64,000 nucleotides of DNA from Eutreptiella sp. 'Long Island Sound 2002' (GCA_964036045.1 OZ038381.1:154708352-154772351); one strand, 5' to 3'; shown: positions 34,421 through 42,827, numbered from the stretch's first letter. A program made the numbers and translations. Notes: a model not told the origin generated them from the letters alone.

Positions 34421-36712
34421 AGCACACTGCACGTTGCGAAGGATGACCGCCACTCGCCGGTCCCGAGGGACTTCGGCCCCATCCACCAAATCGCTCATGC
34501 GGTAGGGCACCTGATGCTGCCATTGTTCTCGAAGTTCTCCCGTGACTTGGAGGGCTGAGTATCGTGGTACCCGGACACTCACCACCGGGCCATTTCCTTT
34601 ACGTAACTCCATGGTGGTAGCCCCCATGAGTGAAATCGAGGTGATAGTGTCGCCTAGATCATCGATGTCCTTATGCCATCCTATGCCCACCCCAGGTTCA
34701 TAGTCGTTCACGCTGACTTGGTTCGGCTGTACCGCTAGCAGGGGGATGTCCTCCGAGTCTTTAGCGTCCATGAGGTTGTCGATGAGATTCATGAGCTCCG
34801 TGGGGAGCTCCTCCGCTCGTTCGAGGGTGTGGGAGGCATCCACATACTCCCATCCGTAGTGCAGCTTGCCTCTTCGGGTCTCTCGCTCCCATTCCTGCTT
34901 CTGGAGGTAGGCCATTAGGGTGGTCTCCATAGTCATGTCGATGACGTCCTCGATAATGCGTAAGCCCGTGAGGTCTTCCTCCGTGAGGTCCTCCGGTTGT
35001 CGATCTTCTTGTCGCGGCGGGCGGCGAGGCGGGCGTAGGAGTGTTTGATGCTCCTTGTAGTTGGCGATGTAGTCCTTGAGGAAGGCCCCCGCGCCGACGT
35101 TCAGGCCCGCTCGCACTCGTGCTTCCGCCGGGCGATCCCCCTCAGCCACCGAGGGGTCGAGTTGTAGGAGTGTGTCAACCTGTAGATAAGGTTGGAGCGG
35201 GTGAAAGGAAATGGGGCCCATAGCAAAACCCGTGGCAATTTGAGCGGATTGGAGCTTCTCATAGGTGACGGAGTAGAAGCTTATAGGAGGATTTTCGGAT
35301 CTCGAGTGGAGTTCAAACCGCGTGAATGGGCCTAGGAGACCCGCCGCACATTGAATGTCAAAAAGTGAGGTCGTGTTGGGCGCTTGGACATCCACTTCGT
35401 TTGGCTCTCTCTGACTAGGCATCGGCGGCGGAATAGAGACCATGGTCGGCGGAGATTTAGGGTGAGCATCCTGCTTGCCTCCTTGTCCAAATGCATTGAA
35501 GGTGATCAACGCTCCGTCCTTTGAGGTGCACATTACCATCGCTCCATTAGTGTGGAGGAAAGACGCAAAGGTAGAGAGAGGCGAGCGCCCTTCGTCACTT
35601 GGGGTATTGCTAAGGTCCAATCGGACTATCACGCTATCCCGGCTCTTGATTGACGTGCCCATGACACAGGTGCGCCCTCGTCCCCCAATCATGTGGCCCA
35701 TGAGGGTGTTCATGATCTCGGTGGGTGTAAATTCTCCCTTGTGGCAGTTTCTCTCGTTGCGTGACGGGTTCACAAAAAAAGAGTGTTGGTCAACCATTTG
35801 TGCCACCTCAATCACATAGAATCGCCCTCGTAAGAAATCTCCATGCTCCAAAGCCACGGACATAAGTTCGTTTGCAAGAGCCGGAGCCATGGTATAGTCG
35901 TACCGATAATAATTTGGGTGTGGTGCACGAAGGGCTTCTCCGTTCTCAAAATAATATTTGCAATTGGTGGTAGTCGCCGCGCCCTCAAAGTCCGGTGCAA
36001 GGGTATTGTTCAACCATTTGTAGAAGTCCCGCACGTTGCCTAGCTCCGCTTTCGTTCGAGTGTTGGTGTCTTCGTGGTCACTCGGGATCTCTCGTTGATC
36101 AATGATCTCTCGTAGCACGTCAAATCGAAGTAGGACATGCGCTTGCTCTATATCCAAGCTGGTACTTTGATGTACGAAGCGACGTACGCTCGAGGAGTGG
36201 TCAACTGTGACGCTCGGGTGCTTAGACGGAGCATACCATGATTGGGAATGAAGTGGGTAGGCGATGTATGGCACGGCGAGAGCATTCCCGAAAATGTATT
36301 GGGCGTTCTCAACGTTTTGGTTGCCGGGGATCCACCATTGCTTTGCATTATGGAAGCTAAAGCGTTGCGTAATAAAGGGGCGTAAGGGAGTGAGAAGCAA
36401 ACGGGGGTCAACCAACAAGCAATTTTCCGCATTGCAATTTTTAATGGGCGCCGGTAACATGAACCATCCCTCGAACTCTTCGTTGCGCGAGCGGGCTAGT
36501 TGAAGGGCGTGTCCTATGGAGGCCGCCCAATCCGTCACGGTCTCTACGGTGGTTCCCAAGTCTTGCTCCACGTAGTTGTACGGCACCGGGCACACTAGGA
36601 AGGTCTTGCGGATGTGCAAGATATCATAGACGTGCGCCAGGTCTTCGTGTGCACAATTTGAGTAGAAGCCCGAGCCTTTCGTATAGTGGTGTTGAGTTCC
36701 GTGAAAGAGTTC
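34370..36712 (-). CDS. LINE-2 ORF1, main part, with C-terminal AlkB-like 2OG-Fe(II) dioxygenase domain
   Basis: About 780 codons ending at TAG 34370-34372. The last 120 residues (about 34430-34740) contain the AlkB core: VNDYEPGVGIGWHKDIDD with the HxD iron site, SISLMGATTMEL, VPRYSALQVTGELREQWQH with the distal iron His, and RRVAVILR with the Arg that binds 2-oxoglutarate. AlkB proteins oxidatively remove methyl groups from RNA or DNA bases. The upstream 600 residues match nothing I recognise, and no RRM or zinc knuckle is evident. The frame extends upstream of the first listed residue as YSNCAHEDLAHVYDILHIRK, joining the N-terminal part after one frameshift. Position inside the LINE borders shows the domain belongs to the element. 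Confidence 0.85.
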   Translation of the reverse strand, partial: ELFHGTQHHYTKGSGFYSNCAHEDLAHVYDILHIRKTFLVCPVPYNYVEQDLGTTVETVTDWAASIGHALQLARSRNEEFEGWFMLPAPIKNCNAENCLLVDPRLLLTPLRPFITQRFSFHNAKQWWIPGNQNVENAQYIFGNALAVPYIAYPLHSQSWYAPSKHPSVTVDHSSSVRRFVHQSTSLDIEQAHVLLRFDVLREIIDQREIPSDHEDTNTRTKAELGNVRDFYKWLNNTLAPDFEGAATTTNCKYYFENGEALRAPHPNYYRYDYTMAPALANELMSVALEHGDFLRGRFYVIEVAQMVDQHSFFVNPSRNERNCHKGEFTPTEIMNTLMGHMIGGRGRTCVMGTSIKSRDSVIVRLDLSNTPSDEGRSPLSTFASFLHTNGAMVMCTSKDGALITFNAFGQGGKQDAHPKSPPTMVSIPPPMPSQREPNEVDVQAPNTTSLFDIQCAAGLLGPFTRFELHSRSENPPISFYSVTYEKLQSAQIATGFAMGPISFHPLQPYLQVDTLLQLDPSVAEGDRPAEARVRAGLNVGAGAFLKDYIANYKEHQTLLRPPRRPPRQEDRQPEDLTEEDLTGLRIIEDVIDMTMETTLMAYLQKQEWERETRRGKLHYGWEYVDASHTLERAEELPTELMNLIDNLMDAKDSEDIPLLAVQPNQVSVNDYEPGVGIGWHKDIDDLGDTITSISLMGATTMELRKGNGPVVSVRVPRYSALQVTGELREQWQHQVPYRMSDLVDGAEVPRDRRVAVILRNVQCALDAEPDAETQDGSGQA

Positions 36713-37239
36713 TTTTTGTCGGAGACGTTGAACTCATGGTTCCATTGGCAAGTGTCCCATAATTTTCGCAACGTGGCACACGTGTGGATTCGCTTCTTGG
36801 CATCATACGCCATGTTGCCTTGCACTTTGATGCTTCGTGTTCGAGATATGAGGAGTTCGGCGTTGCTTTCAACGGAAGCCCATCGTTGTAGGGCCGTAGG
36901 CGCCGCTTGATCAATATGTGAGTATTGTCCAAAAATGAGCGGAGAACCGCTAGGCGAGCGTGGATGAAGTTTTTTATTTTTTGGCAAAGTGGGATGTTTG
37001 GAGTCATCAATATCCATAGAATTTTGCGTTTGAGAAGCATTGGACCAACCAAGGAGCGTGTATGGGCTTGGGAACACAGTAGCGTGAAAATAGGCGCGTT
37101 CACGTCGGAATTGCGTAAAGGGACTAGAGAGTGGCAAAGACGAGAAATGTCGGCGACGGCGGTGAAATAGCGTAGGTGGCACGATCAATGCCAACCAAGG
37201 TAGATGCTCAAATTTCGGTGAAATGCGCCCAAATGCCAC
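36700..37239 (-). CDS. LINE-2 ORF1, N-terminal part (frameshifted from the rest)
   Basis: ATG at 37239, 89 nt inside the element's 5' end; a second in-frame ATG at 37017 starts MDIDDSKHPTLPKNKK. Coding character is good up to NHEFNVSDKKNS near 36712, after which the sensible frame becomes the one leading into the AlkB ORF (FHGTQHHYTKGSGFYS). A one-base change near 36712 or a small programmed shift would join them. No domain is recognised. Confidence 0.6.
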
Positions 37240-37327
37240 TAGTACTGGACGGCTTATTTTTTGACTAGTGGTGCGACATTGTTAATCTGAAGGGGCAATC
37301 GAAAAAAAATAGACACTCAGAAAGTGA

Positions 37328-37341
37328 TCTGCAGCTTGACC
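37328..37341. repeat. LINE-2 target-site duplication, right copy
   Basis: TCTGCAGCTTGACC, identical to 29172-29185. It encodes GQAA plus part of the next codon in the interrupted exon. Confidence 0.9.
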
Positions 37342-37773
37342 TTTCTCAACAGTCTCTTCCTCCTTCAGCGACAACGCATCAGAACCTACCTTGTCATCGC
37401 GAACCCAAAGGGGAATACCACGGTTTGACCAGTTGGCCTGCTGGTCCCAATCACCAGACGCGTCCAGTTTCGACCCTTGTGTCAACACGTGGTTCAACCG
37501 AGTCTGCACTCTGTTGACCGGATCGGAGAGATTGTCGGAGGTAACACCAAGAAGGTACATGCGAGAATCCGGCTCGATGGACGCGATCTTGCACACCAGA
37601 TCCGGCTGATGATCAATGAACACAAACGCAGGCTTGAAGCTCTTATCCTGCTTCAGGTAAAAGAGGTGAGTGTCGAAATACCACATAACCGTCGTTATCG
37701 GAAGGTGACCGCCAAATTCAACAGGATTCATCTCCTCTACTTGAGTAGGTCCAAACGTCAGATAATTCGGAAT
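37342..37773 (-). CDS. DNA transposon gene, last exon (5' part)
   Basis: Follows the intron 37774-37840 in phase 0: the upstream exon ends SWSRK and this one begins IPNYLTFGPTQVEEM. It encodes a folded-looking stretch (GGHLPITTVMWYFDTHLFYL; FKPAFVFIDHQPDLV; RMYLLGVTSDNLSDPVNRV). It continues through VEKGQAA into 28808-29171 if LINE-2 is removed. Domain unknown. As it stands, the inserted LINE ends it after about 12 foreign residues. Confidence 0.7.
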
Positions 37774-37840
37774 CTGCAATGAGGGAGAAGTTATTGCGCG
37801 AGGCCTCGCGCAAAGAGCGGACGTAATGAGGAAATTATAC
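37774..37840 (-). other. spliceosomal intron, 67 nt, with central palindrome
   Basis: Minus strand GTATAATT...CATTGCAG. Exact palindrome TGCGCGAGGCCTCGCGCA at 37795-37812. Removing it joins two open frames in phase 0. Confidence 0.8.
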
Positions 37841-38198
37841 CTTTCTCGACCAGCTATCTGGTGACGAAATCAGCAACCAGCGAACGTCAAATGTTGTAGG
37901 ATCCCCTGCAGGCTTCGGTTTGACTGGCCAACTGAAGATGGGAACACGCAACATGTTAGCCATGCGTGGCGCGTTGAAATCATCGTTGAGACGCCTATCT
38001 GTTTCCGTCTCAAGCACGTTGAACATGTTGTCAACAACAGTTTGAGAGCCGCAGATAAGGGTATCGGCACGCGCCATCTCCTCATACAGCCAGGCTGGGC
38101 ACATCATCTCAGGAGCAAGATGTTCAAATATGTCGCCGATGATGATAATCAGGTTCTTGTCAATCTCAATAAACCGCCTCGGGGATCGTGGGCCAACG
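37841..38198 (-). CDS. DNA transposon gene, internal exon
   Basis: Open frame reading RRFIEIDKNLIIIIGDIFEH, then CPAWLYEEMARADTLICGSQ and FNVLETETDRRLNDDFNAP, ending SWSRK at a GT donor. The exact 5' border is unclear: acceptors TTGCAG (38199) or TTGAG a few bases downstream are both possible, with the donor somewhere in 38.24-38.31 kb. No domain is recognised. Confidence 0.6.
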
Positions 38199-38239
38199 CT
38201 GCAATTCGGGTCGCCTTAATTGTGATAGTTTGACTTGAC

Positions 38240-38540
38240 AGTAATGGATCCTGCTGTTCCACTGTCTTGAAGTCACCAGTAACGCCAGCAGCTGGGGGGA
38301 CCACACGGCTCTTGGTAGGCTCTTGACCCAGGAGTTTTTGGACGTTGAGGATTCTCAGGGAGGCGGGTTTGCCTTTCTCTGCCACCTGCCACAGTGGTGC
38401 GCGAATCATGGATTTCCATGCCGGCCATGGACCGAGACTTTTGCCTTCAGGTTCCCGCCAATAGCCCCATGTACCAAGAGTCACCTTCAGGGCAGCCCTT
38501 CCAAGTGCAGCAACCTCTCTGCGGGTCCGCATGTCTTTGG
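38240..38540 (-). CDS. DNA transposon gene, internal exon
   Basis: Begins after acceptor TTTAG (38541) as a continuation of RPEK: AKDMRTRREVAALGRAAL, then WGYWREPEGKSLGPWPAWKS and LRILNVQKLLGQEPTKSRVV. Its 3' end is somewhere after PPAAG. It is basic overall. Function unknown. Confidence 0.6.
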
Positions 38541-38614
38541 CTAAAGAACAGAAATGGAGAAAGTGCAGCGCACCAATGCAGAAACGAAACCAACGTCGCG
38601 TCGATGGTACACAC
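38541..38614 (-). other. spliceosomal intron, 74 nt
   Basis: Minus strand GTGTGTACC...TTCTTTAG. It joins RPE(K) to AKDMRT in phase 1. This intron lacks the palindrome, so the palindrome is not needed for splicing. Confidence 0.7.
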
Positions 38615-38912
38615 CTTTCTCAGGTCGAACGTACTGGCCGTTGTGCGGGTGGTCCAGATGCATTGAGACCCACTGGTCAAGGATGATATCGTCAATCGAA
38701 TTCGGCAAGGATTTAAGGGTTGCTTTTTCTTCCTGCATCACTTCTGCCACTTTCTTGTAGAACTCCGGCAACAGGATCCCGTCAAGTTTCTTCAGCGCAT
38801 TCTTTGTGACTTTCTCCCCTTTGTCGTGGAACTTCTGCAGACCTTTCACACCTTCCGGACCAGCATAGTAGGCAAACGTCATGAAATCTTTCGACAATTT
38901 ATATGTTTTGTC
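38615..38912 (-). CDS. DNA transposon gene, internal exon
   Basis: Reads DKTYKLSKDFMTFAYYAG, then KFHDKGEKVTKNALKKLD and SIDDIILDQWVSMHLDHP, ending QYVRPEK. Joined in phase 0 to the upstream exon ending QPGGL. Mostly helical in appearance and basic. Domain unknown. Confidence 0.7.
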
Positions 38913-38983
38913 CTCAAAGTGACAACGTTATGCGCGAGGCCTCGCGCAACGAACAGCATCGGAACAACGATTCATGAACATAC
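38913..38983 (-). other. spliceosomal intron, 71 nt, with central palindrome
   Basis: Minus strand GTATGTTCATG...CACTTTGAG. Exact palindrome at 38931-38948. Removal joins QPGGL to DKTYKLS in frame. Confidence 0.8.
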
Positions 38984-39345
38984 CAATCCACCAGGCTGCT
39001 TCAGTTCAGCGGTTGGAACCAGGGCACTCATCTGCACAGCATCCACAATGGCGATCTTGAGATTGCTGTACGTGTCAGCCAGGCCTCGCCCCCGCTGATC
39101 TTCAACACATCGAATGAGGTTATCTGCTGCCTCATACAGCGGTATTGGCTCAACGTCTTGTGCGCTTCCTTGTGCCTGTCCCGCCAGCTTTGCACAGAAG
39201 GCCCACGGTGTCGTAGGCTTCAGAATATCGGCGATGCATGTAGTATGCCACTGCTGCAGATCCAGACACGCTGTGCATCGCTTCTCCCGAATCTTCGCAA
39301 TCGCTTCCACGCTGTGCTGTCCAGATACACACCAATAATCGCCAT
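38984..39345 (-). CDS. DNA transposon gene, exon with end of ParB/sulfiredoxin-like segment and CxxC
   Basis: After splicing, the junction reads VLWEDNNGDYWCVSGQHSVE and goes on AIAKIREKRCTACLDLQQW. The pattern 'W/V-D-x-x-G-x-Y-x-V-x-G-Q-H-S/R-x-x-A' resembles the ParB N-terminal/sulfiredoxin fold, which binds nucleotides. The CTAC pair and the Cys in TTCIADI could bind metal. The remainder (EPIPLYEAADNLIRCVEDQR; KIAIVDAVQMSALVP) looks helical. The similarity is by eye and unproven. Confidence 0.65.
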
Positions 39346-39418
39346 CTGCAAATATGAGACACGTCTATGCGCGAGGGCTCGCGCAACGAGAAGAGCGAAC
39401 AGTCGGTTGGCAACATAC
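39346..39418 (-). other. spliceosomal intron, 73 nt, with central palindrome
   Basis: Minus strand GTATGTTGCC...CATATTTGCAG. Palindrome with one change (GAGGGCTC core) at 39368-39385. Removal joins WEDN to NGDYWCVSG in phase 1. Confidence 0.8.
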
Positions 39419-39749
39419 TATTATCTTCCCAGAGAACAATGTGTAATGGGCCTGTTGGCGGTGCTGCTTCGAGTGACTCAATACGGTTCTGCAGTAACTT
39501 CGTATCTTTCCGTCTAATCTGCCCCTTTGTCTTCTCCTGGTCGATTCTCACGTTGTCGAGCTCAACCTCCACCTGCCTCCCATCCGGCTTCAGGTGGTCC
39601 TCGATGTCAGTACCCAAGGTTAAGCCAGGATCTGGTGTCTCCTTCTTCTTACGCCCCTTCTTTGGTGTTCCAGCCTCCGATCCTGAGGTCCCACGGTCAT
39701 AGTCGGTATCCTCTCGTTCCTCGGCTTTTTTTTTGCAGGGCTTGCCATT
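39419..39749 (-). CDS. DNA transposon gene, exon with start of ParB/sulfiredoxin-like segment
   Basis: Begins about NGKPCKKKAEEREDTDYDRG, a Lys/Glu-rich linker with a KKGRKKK basic cluster. It then continues VELDNVRIDQEKTKGQIRRK, LLQNRIESLEAAPPTGPLH and IVLWEDN. The 'V-D-x-I-x-x...R-x-x-x...L-x-x-S/R-I-x' order preceding WEDN is what ParB-like domains show before their GxxR/GQH motif. Its acceptor (CGCAG at about 39750) is tentative. Confidence 0.65.
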
Positions 39750-39987
39750 CTGCGATAAGGAGAAAGCCTGTATTGAAGGAAACATAACATTGAAAAGAGT
39801 TAAAATCGTCTTCGATAATGCATATGTGAGGCGCTTTTAGCCAATACGAGTACAGTATGGTTGAGAATGCAAAACTGAAGGGGCTCCGCACTGTTTTTGA
39901 CTGTTAACCTTGCGCGAGGCATCGCGCAAGAGAGGGGGTGTACTAACCTGTTGTTTCATGCTGGTTGCGCGAGGCCTCGCGCATCAC
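39750..39987 (-). other. intron region with two palindromes
   Basis: Contains palindromes at 39911-39928 (one base changed) and 39966-39983 (exact). A GT donor at 39987 and an acceptor near 39750 would give one intron of about 238 nt, but the phase is one base off. A 73-nt unit with its own GTTAGT (39947) and CTTCAG (39875) ends lies inside, as though one intron-sized unit had been added to another. Confidence 0.45.
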
Positions 39988-40112
39988 TGCATGTTCTCCA
40001 ATCTTCTTCGAACGTTTCGCAGCGTGTCGGCCTCTCTCTGTTCCTCCAACACACTGCGTTGGGGGATCAGCTCCGACAGTTTTCGCTTAACACCAGCCTG
40101 AAGCGGCCCCTG
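39988..40112 (-). CDS. DNA transposon gene, internal exon
   Basis: After acceptor AATGCAG (40113) it reads QGPLQAGVKRKLSELIPQRS and VLEEQREADTLRNVRRRLENMQ, an Arg/Glu-rich coiled-coil-like helix. Border at the 3' end is uncertain by one base. Confidence 0.55.
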
Positions 40113-40189
40113 CTGCATTAGCACCAACAACACAGACACAAGGACGTGTTTGTAGTGGTTAGAACCCTATGGAATTAGAAGAGACGGTG

Positions 40190-41597
40190 GAAAGTTAGGT
40201 ACACCCCTGCGCGGCCAATGCGCCTGAATTGTACAAGTAGGCTCAGCACACCACCTAACCCAAGGCACATATACACGCTCTGCGTTCAAGTAAGCAGTTA
40301 ACCGCTGACGCACGGAATTGACAAAGGAATTGGGGATTTTGTAGACGTTCACCCTGTGACCTTCTTTGCGGATGGTGATGAGATGATACAGATCGTCAAC
40401 ATCTTCATAGGTTACTGCACCTCTGTTTTGGCCCTTCTTTGTCACAAGGCTGGAAAGCAGACTTTCACAAAACTCCTCGGCAAAAGCCTGTCAAGGCATG
40501 GCTGTGTGCCATGCAGTGTGGCACAATAGCGCAGTTGCAACAGTGCGTTCGTATTTTGAAAGTGTGTCCCCCATGTTCAAACGGTCTAACAGACACATAA
40601 CAATCTGCAATCCCTCAGAAGCAAAAACACCCGTGTTGGCCGTCTCCCCGGCCCAATAGCACTGTCTAACGAGGTGACCTAGGTATAGTAACATAGGACA
40701 GTATTGTGTTAACAGAACCTGTATGGCCTTACACACAGCGTAACGGAGGCGTCCTCGCCGATTTACAGGACGTGCCAGCCCAAGGGAATGACATTTTCTG
40801 TTAAGGCGCCGTATGTGGGGGCCCATACCGAACAGCAGTGCGCCAACAGTTATCTCAATTGTGATCAGCTTTGGAAAACAGGGGACTGTGTCACCGCTGC
40901 GCAACAAACCTGTACGGAAGAAAGTCATGATCGGCCAAAATGAGTGAAATGTTTGTGTAACGCAAAACTTGTACGCGTGCCAGAAACCATACAATATAGG
41001 GTGTGACCGCAAGAAAAGCCGGACATTCCAACCTGTTGTTTTTTCACCGTACATCATCTTTCAAATGCCGTAATGGATGTTCTCATCACATAAAACAGGC
41101 ACGACTGGTCGAGTGTGCTGCGCCGAGTCCCTAGTGAATTGCAATAGATTAAGCAGCGAGACATTACCGCTCACCTTTTCTTGGCTTAGACAAAGGGGTC
41201 GCCAATGTGGTCTCTTGGCAGGTACAAGGCGAATAATGTCAAGCGGCGCCCTAATGCTTGCAACAACAGGTCGCGTGGTTGCAAATTCTAGATCACGCAG
41301 GATACGTGCAAATGATCCCTCGGTGTTTCCCAGCATGCGTGCAACAACAGGAACACACCGTTCAAGCTCTTTCAGGCTAGGATGACCATGCCAGTAGCGC
41401 GGTGCATCCTTCAGTAGCAACACAGTCAACGCTGTTGCGTTCAGGCTTTTGTCGTTCTTGTCAGCATTTGTGGTAAACTGTTTGTTGTACCAGTTGTCCA
41501 TCAACAACATAACCCACTGTTGGTGTATTTTGTTCCATGTAGTCTGTAAGCTGACTGCGTCCTTCTCCTTCAGCGAAGGTGCGCTGTATCGCGCCAC
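40190..41597 (-). pseudogene. DNA transposon gene, large internal exon with two in-frame TGA codons
   Basis: One frame from 41597 to about 40190, broken by TGA at 41061 (after HYGI) and TGA at 40491 (after HTAMP). Sequence on both sides of each stop is coding-like: KMMYGEKTTGWNVRLF follows the first and QAFAEEFCESLLSSLV the second. Segments include WNKIHQQWVMLLMDNWYNKQ, RILRDLEFATTRPVV, LGHLVRQCYWAGETANTG and VTYEDVDDLYHLITIRKEGH. It is the most likely place for the catalytic core, but I find no DDE/D pattern I can defend. The stops suggest decay (CGA or TGG to TGA). Confidence 0.6.
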
Positions 41598-41599
41598 AC

Positions 41600-41968
41600 C
41601 TGACTTGCTAAAATGCGACGCTGCGCCCTACTTCCCTCTACCGCAACAACTGACTTTGGTTTTCCCCGGTATGGAACTGCGCGGTGGCGCATCAGCAAAA
41701 AAAGGCGCCAGGCCTCCTCTATCAAAACATCAACCCATCTCTTGCCTTCTGCCGCAATCGCCTTTTCAACGCTGCAACGCGTCCGTTCATTTTTGCGCAG
41801 ACGCAGAAAAAACACAAACAACAATCGCGCGCCCTCGTCCCCCTGTTTTAGCCCTTCCCACAGTTCTTCTGCCGTGTGGTACGGCGGTTCCTCTGAGCAG
41901 ACATCGCGGAAACCTCCAGATGCTGCGGCCACTGTCTTCTCAAGGTCCACCTCTTTTCGCAGGGGCAT
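41600..41968 (-). CDS. DNA transposon gene, upstream exon
   Basis: ATG at 41968: MPLRKEVDLEKTVAAASGGF, then EELWEGLKQGDEGARLLFVF and EKAIAAEGKRWVDVLIEEAW, to RRILASQV. It runs into the next frame (ARYSAPSLKEKD) with no room for an intron, so a one-base frameshift near 41600 is likely. An acceptor-like TTCTTCACAG lies 8 nt upstream of the ATG, so this may not be the first coding exon. Confidence 0.6.
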
Positions 41969-42146
41969 TGTTGCTGTGAAGAAGAATTGCGTACCTGTAT
42001 CTATGTAAAGATCGCTGTTTGAAAACTTTTCTTGATTTCAAACATCAACCTGTCACACAGTTTTCGCGGGACCAATTATTCTGTGATTCGCTTGTCGCAT
42101 GCACCACTTTCGGTTAACTGTAACTGTCTGGTGATCCCACATTTGA

Positions 42147-42323
42147 CTAGTTAATCCTGATTGCGGTAGCCAGTTGCGGCGCGCTACCATCGCTGTTGGG
42201 CAGTGAAGCCAGCAGGTACCACAGTATGAAACTGGAGATGCCCGCGGGACCTGTGTGGCCGCCCATGCAGCAGCGCCGCATCAAGGGAATGCACATGCTG
42301 TGTAGTTGGTGGATCTGTTCCAT
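42147..42323 (-). CDS. possible first coding exon of the DNA transposon gene
   Basis: A 58-codon frame from ATG 42323 (MEQIHQLHSMCIPLMRRCCM...) to TAG 42147-42149, lying between the 5' palindromes and the 41968 exon on the same strand. It contains GGHTGPAGISSFILWYLLAS and SAPQLATAIRIN. Splice sites to the next exon were not pinned down. Supported only by position and composition. Confidence 0.35.
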   Translation of the reverse strand: MEQIHQLHSMCIPLMRRCCMGGHTGPAGISSFILWYLLASLPNSDGSAPQLATAIRIN

Positions 42324-42355
42324 TTTCGGTTTCTATGAGCGCTTATGAGATCCAT

Positions 42356-42659
42356 TGCGCGAGGCCTCGCGCAATGATCACCGAAACTTTAATGTTTCTC
42401 ATGCGCCGTTCCATGCGCGAGGCCTCGCGCTTGAAACTGCAGTTTGTTCCGGAACATTTATACTTTTCAAGATTCTTGGGTACACAATTGTTGAAGTTTA
42501 TTCGTTAATAGATCCATCTCTATCACGCAATCCTGATAATGGTACTAAGTTACGTGTATAAATACGACAGGGTTCCATTTTTCGACAACCTGCCTAATGC
42601 GTCGTGCTGTAGTACATTAATCTGACACAAATGAACGTCTTTGCGCGAGGCCTCGCGCA
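42356..42659. repeat. cluster of three palindromes near the right end of the DNA transposon
   Basis: TGCGCGAGGCCTCGCGCA at 42356-42373, a copy with one end base changed at 42414-42431, and an exact copy at 42642-42659. All lie 200-500 bp inside the right TIR, upstream of the gene. No coding sequence is seen in 42660-42827. Confidence 0.85.
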
Positions 42660-42827
42660 AAGAATGGTCACCAAACAATACTTTTCCCTGTCTCGCCCAT
42701 GGGACACGTCATTCTTATAGAAATATTTATTCCGCCATACTTGTTTGCGACGGTTTTAAAATATCCATCAAAACAACTATTTTTTGATGCCTTTGGAAAC
42801 CTGTCATTTTCCTACCTTTTCCTTCGT

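Larger units (their letters stand above)
29186..37327 (-). mobile_element. LINE with AlkB-like domain in ORF1 ('LINE-2'), 8142 bp
   Basis: A near full-length non-LTR retrotransposon bounded by a 14-bp target duplication. Removing it plus one duplication restores an open exon of the surrounding transposon gene, so the borders are exact. Minus-strand order: 5' leader, ORF1 (37239-34370) ending in an AlkB-like dioxygenase domain, ORF2 (about 34420-30174) with APE endonuclease, RT, RNase H and zinc finger, then a 222-codon ORF (30144-29476) and a 290-bp 3' end. The 3' terminus reads TGTGCAAAAGG and has no long poly(A). Defects are few (about one frameshift in ORF1, one TGA and one homopolymer shift in ORF2), suggesting a recent insertion. 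Confidence 0.9.

Noticed and set aside
34370-36619. AlkB-domain ORF as a host gene next to a LINE
   Set aside because: It lies wholly inside the LINE's target duplications and overlaps ORF2, so it belongs to the element.
28808-41968. The spliced minus-strand gene as an ordinary host gene
   Set aside because: It is enclosed by TIRs within an insertion that splits a retrotransposon gag, so it is carried by a transposon.
28657-42659. Palindrome series as a CRISPR array
   Set aside because: Spacing is irregular (tens of bp to kilobases), copies sit in introns, and the context is eukaryotic.
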